From Syntrophomonadaceae bacterium (GTDB taxonomy: Bacteria; Bacillota; DSM-12270; Thermacetogeniales; Thermacetogeniaceae), in the NCBI GenBank assembly GCA_012840385.1, contig DULK01000050.1, positions 1-63,769 on the forward strand: a DNA stretch of 63,769 nucleotides, given 5' to 3'. The translations under genes and the position numbers were made by a program. Below the pieces are notes generated by a model. That model saw only the letters and a program-made list of their open reading frames with translations. It had not been told where the DNA came from and searched no databases. Positions 63,748 to 63,769 of the stretch are shown here, one piece after another; position 1 is the stretch's first letter, and every line of letters begins with the position of its first letter.

Positions 63748-63769
63748 TTGCAGCAGATCGTTGAAATCC

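Overview
The window looks like a chromosomal segment of an anaerobic, Gram-positive, moderately GC-rich member of the Clostridia, most like the Peptococcaceae (Desulfotomaculum/Pelotomaculum relatives). This rests on gene content and style: many GTG/TTG starts behind strong GGAGG-type ribosome sites, a SigA-type sigma factor next to dnaG, Rrf2/ISC genes, FdhD, UroD-type corrinoid methyltransferases, a PocR-type histidine kinase, class I S-box control and ANTAR-like attenuators. No taxonomic marker gene is present, so the assignment is an inference.

Layout. 1-311: three tRNAs (Asn, Met/Ile2 with CAT anticodon, Val) with a terminator. 0.5-3.2 kb: zinc-ribbon protein and an ABC exporter. 3.4-15.7 kb: a nitrogen block (amt-glnK, glutamine amidotransferase, asnB, glnA, glutamine-dependent nadE) interleaved with a DUF1646 permease, a chemoreceptor fragment and an EAL c-di-GMP phosphodiesterase. 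16-20.6 kb: rpoD-dnaG-dgt and a flavoprotein. 20.8-26.1 kb: sulfur mobilisation (class V desulfurase, ThiF-like E1, Rrf2 regulator, fdhD, iscU, iscS). 26.2-27 kb: a graveyard of gene remnants, including a piece of the arsenite pump gene located 4.8 kb further on. 27-30.3 kb: SLAC1/TehA-type transporter with its PocR-HK/AraC-type regulator pair. 30.7-34.8 kb: an unusual ars operon with a cysteine desulfurase fused to a 4Fe-4S domain. 34.9-37.5 kb: cadC-cadA. 37.7-43.4 kb: redox proteins, cysK, a corrinoid methyltransferase module and DUF2292. 43.4-54.1 kb: methionine and lipoate metabolism (metY-metA, metNIQ, lipA-lplA, two transsulfuration enzymes under a SAM-I riboswitch, larE). 54.3-59.4 kb: a CsoR-controlled copper block. 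59.9-63.7 kb: ECF sigma/anti-sigma pair, a gene remnant, a structured non-coding stretch and two cell-envelope proteins.

How it works together. The central theme is nitrogen and sulfur acquisition plus thiophilic-metal defence. Glutamine-related genes appear to be controlled by RNA antitermination, methionine genes by SAM, and metal genes by ArsR, CadC and CsoR. The most notable observations are: (1) an in-frame TGA exactly at the first cysteine of the CxxC metal site of the Cd/Zn ATPase, followed by a SECIS-like hairpin, suggesting a selenocysteine-containing metal pump; (2) three near-identical regulatory modules (palindrome, promoter, two hexaloop hairpins, terminator) in front of DUF1646, chemoreceptor-like and EAL genes, with related two-hairpin leaders at glnA and asnB; (3) the ars operon with a desulfurase-FeS fusion and two small companion proteins; (4) a copper-responsive promoter that drives an almost non-coding transcript.
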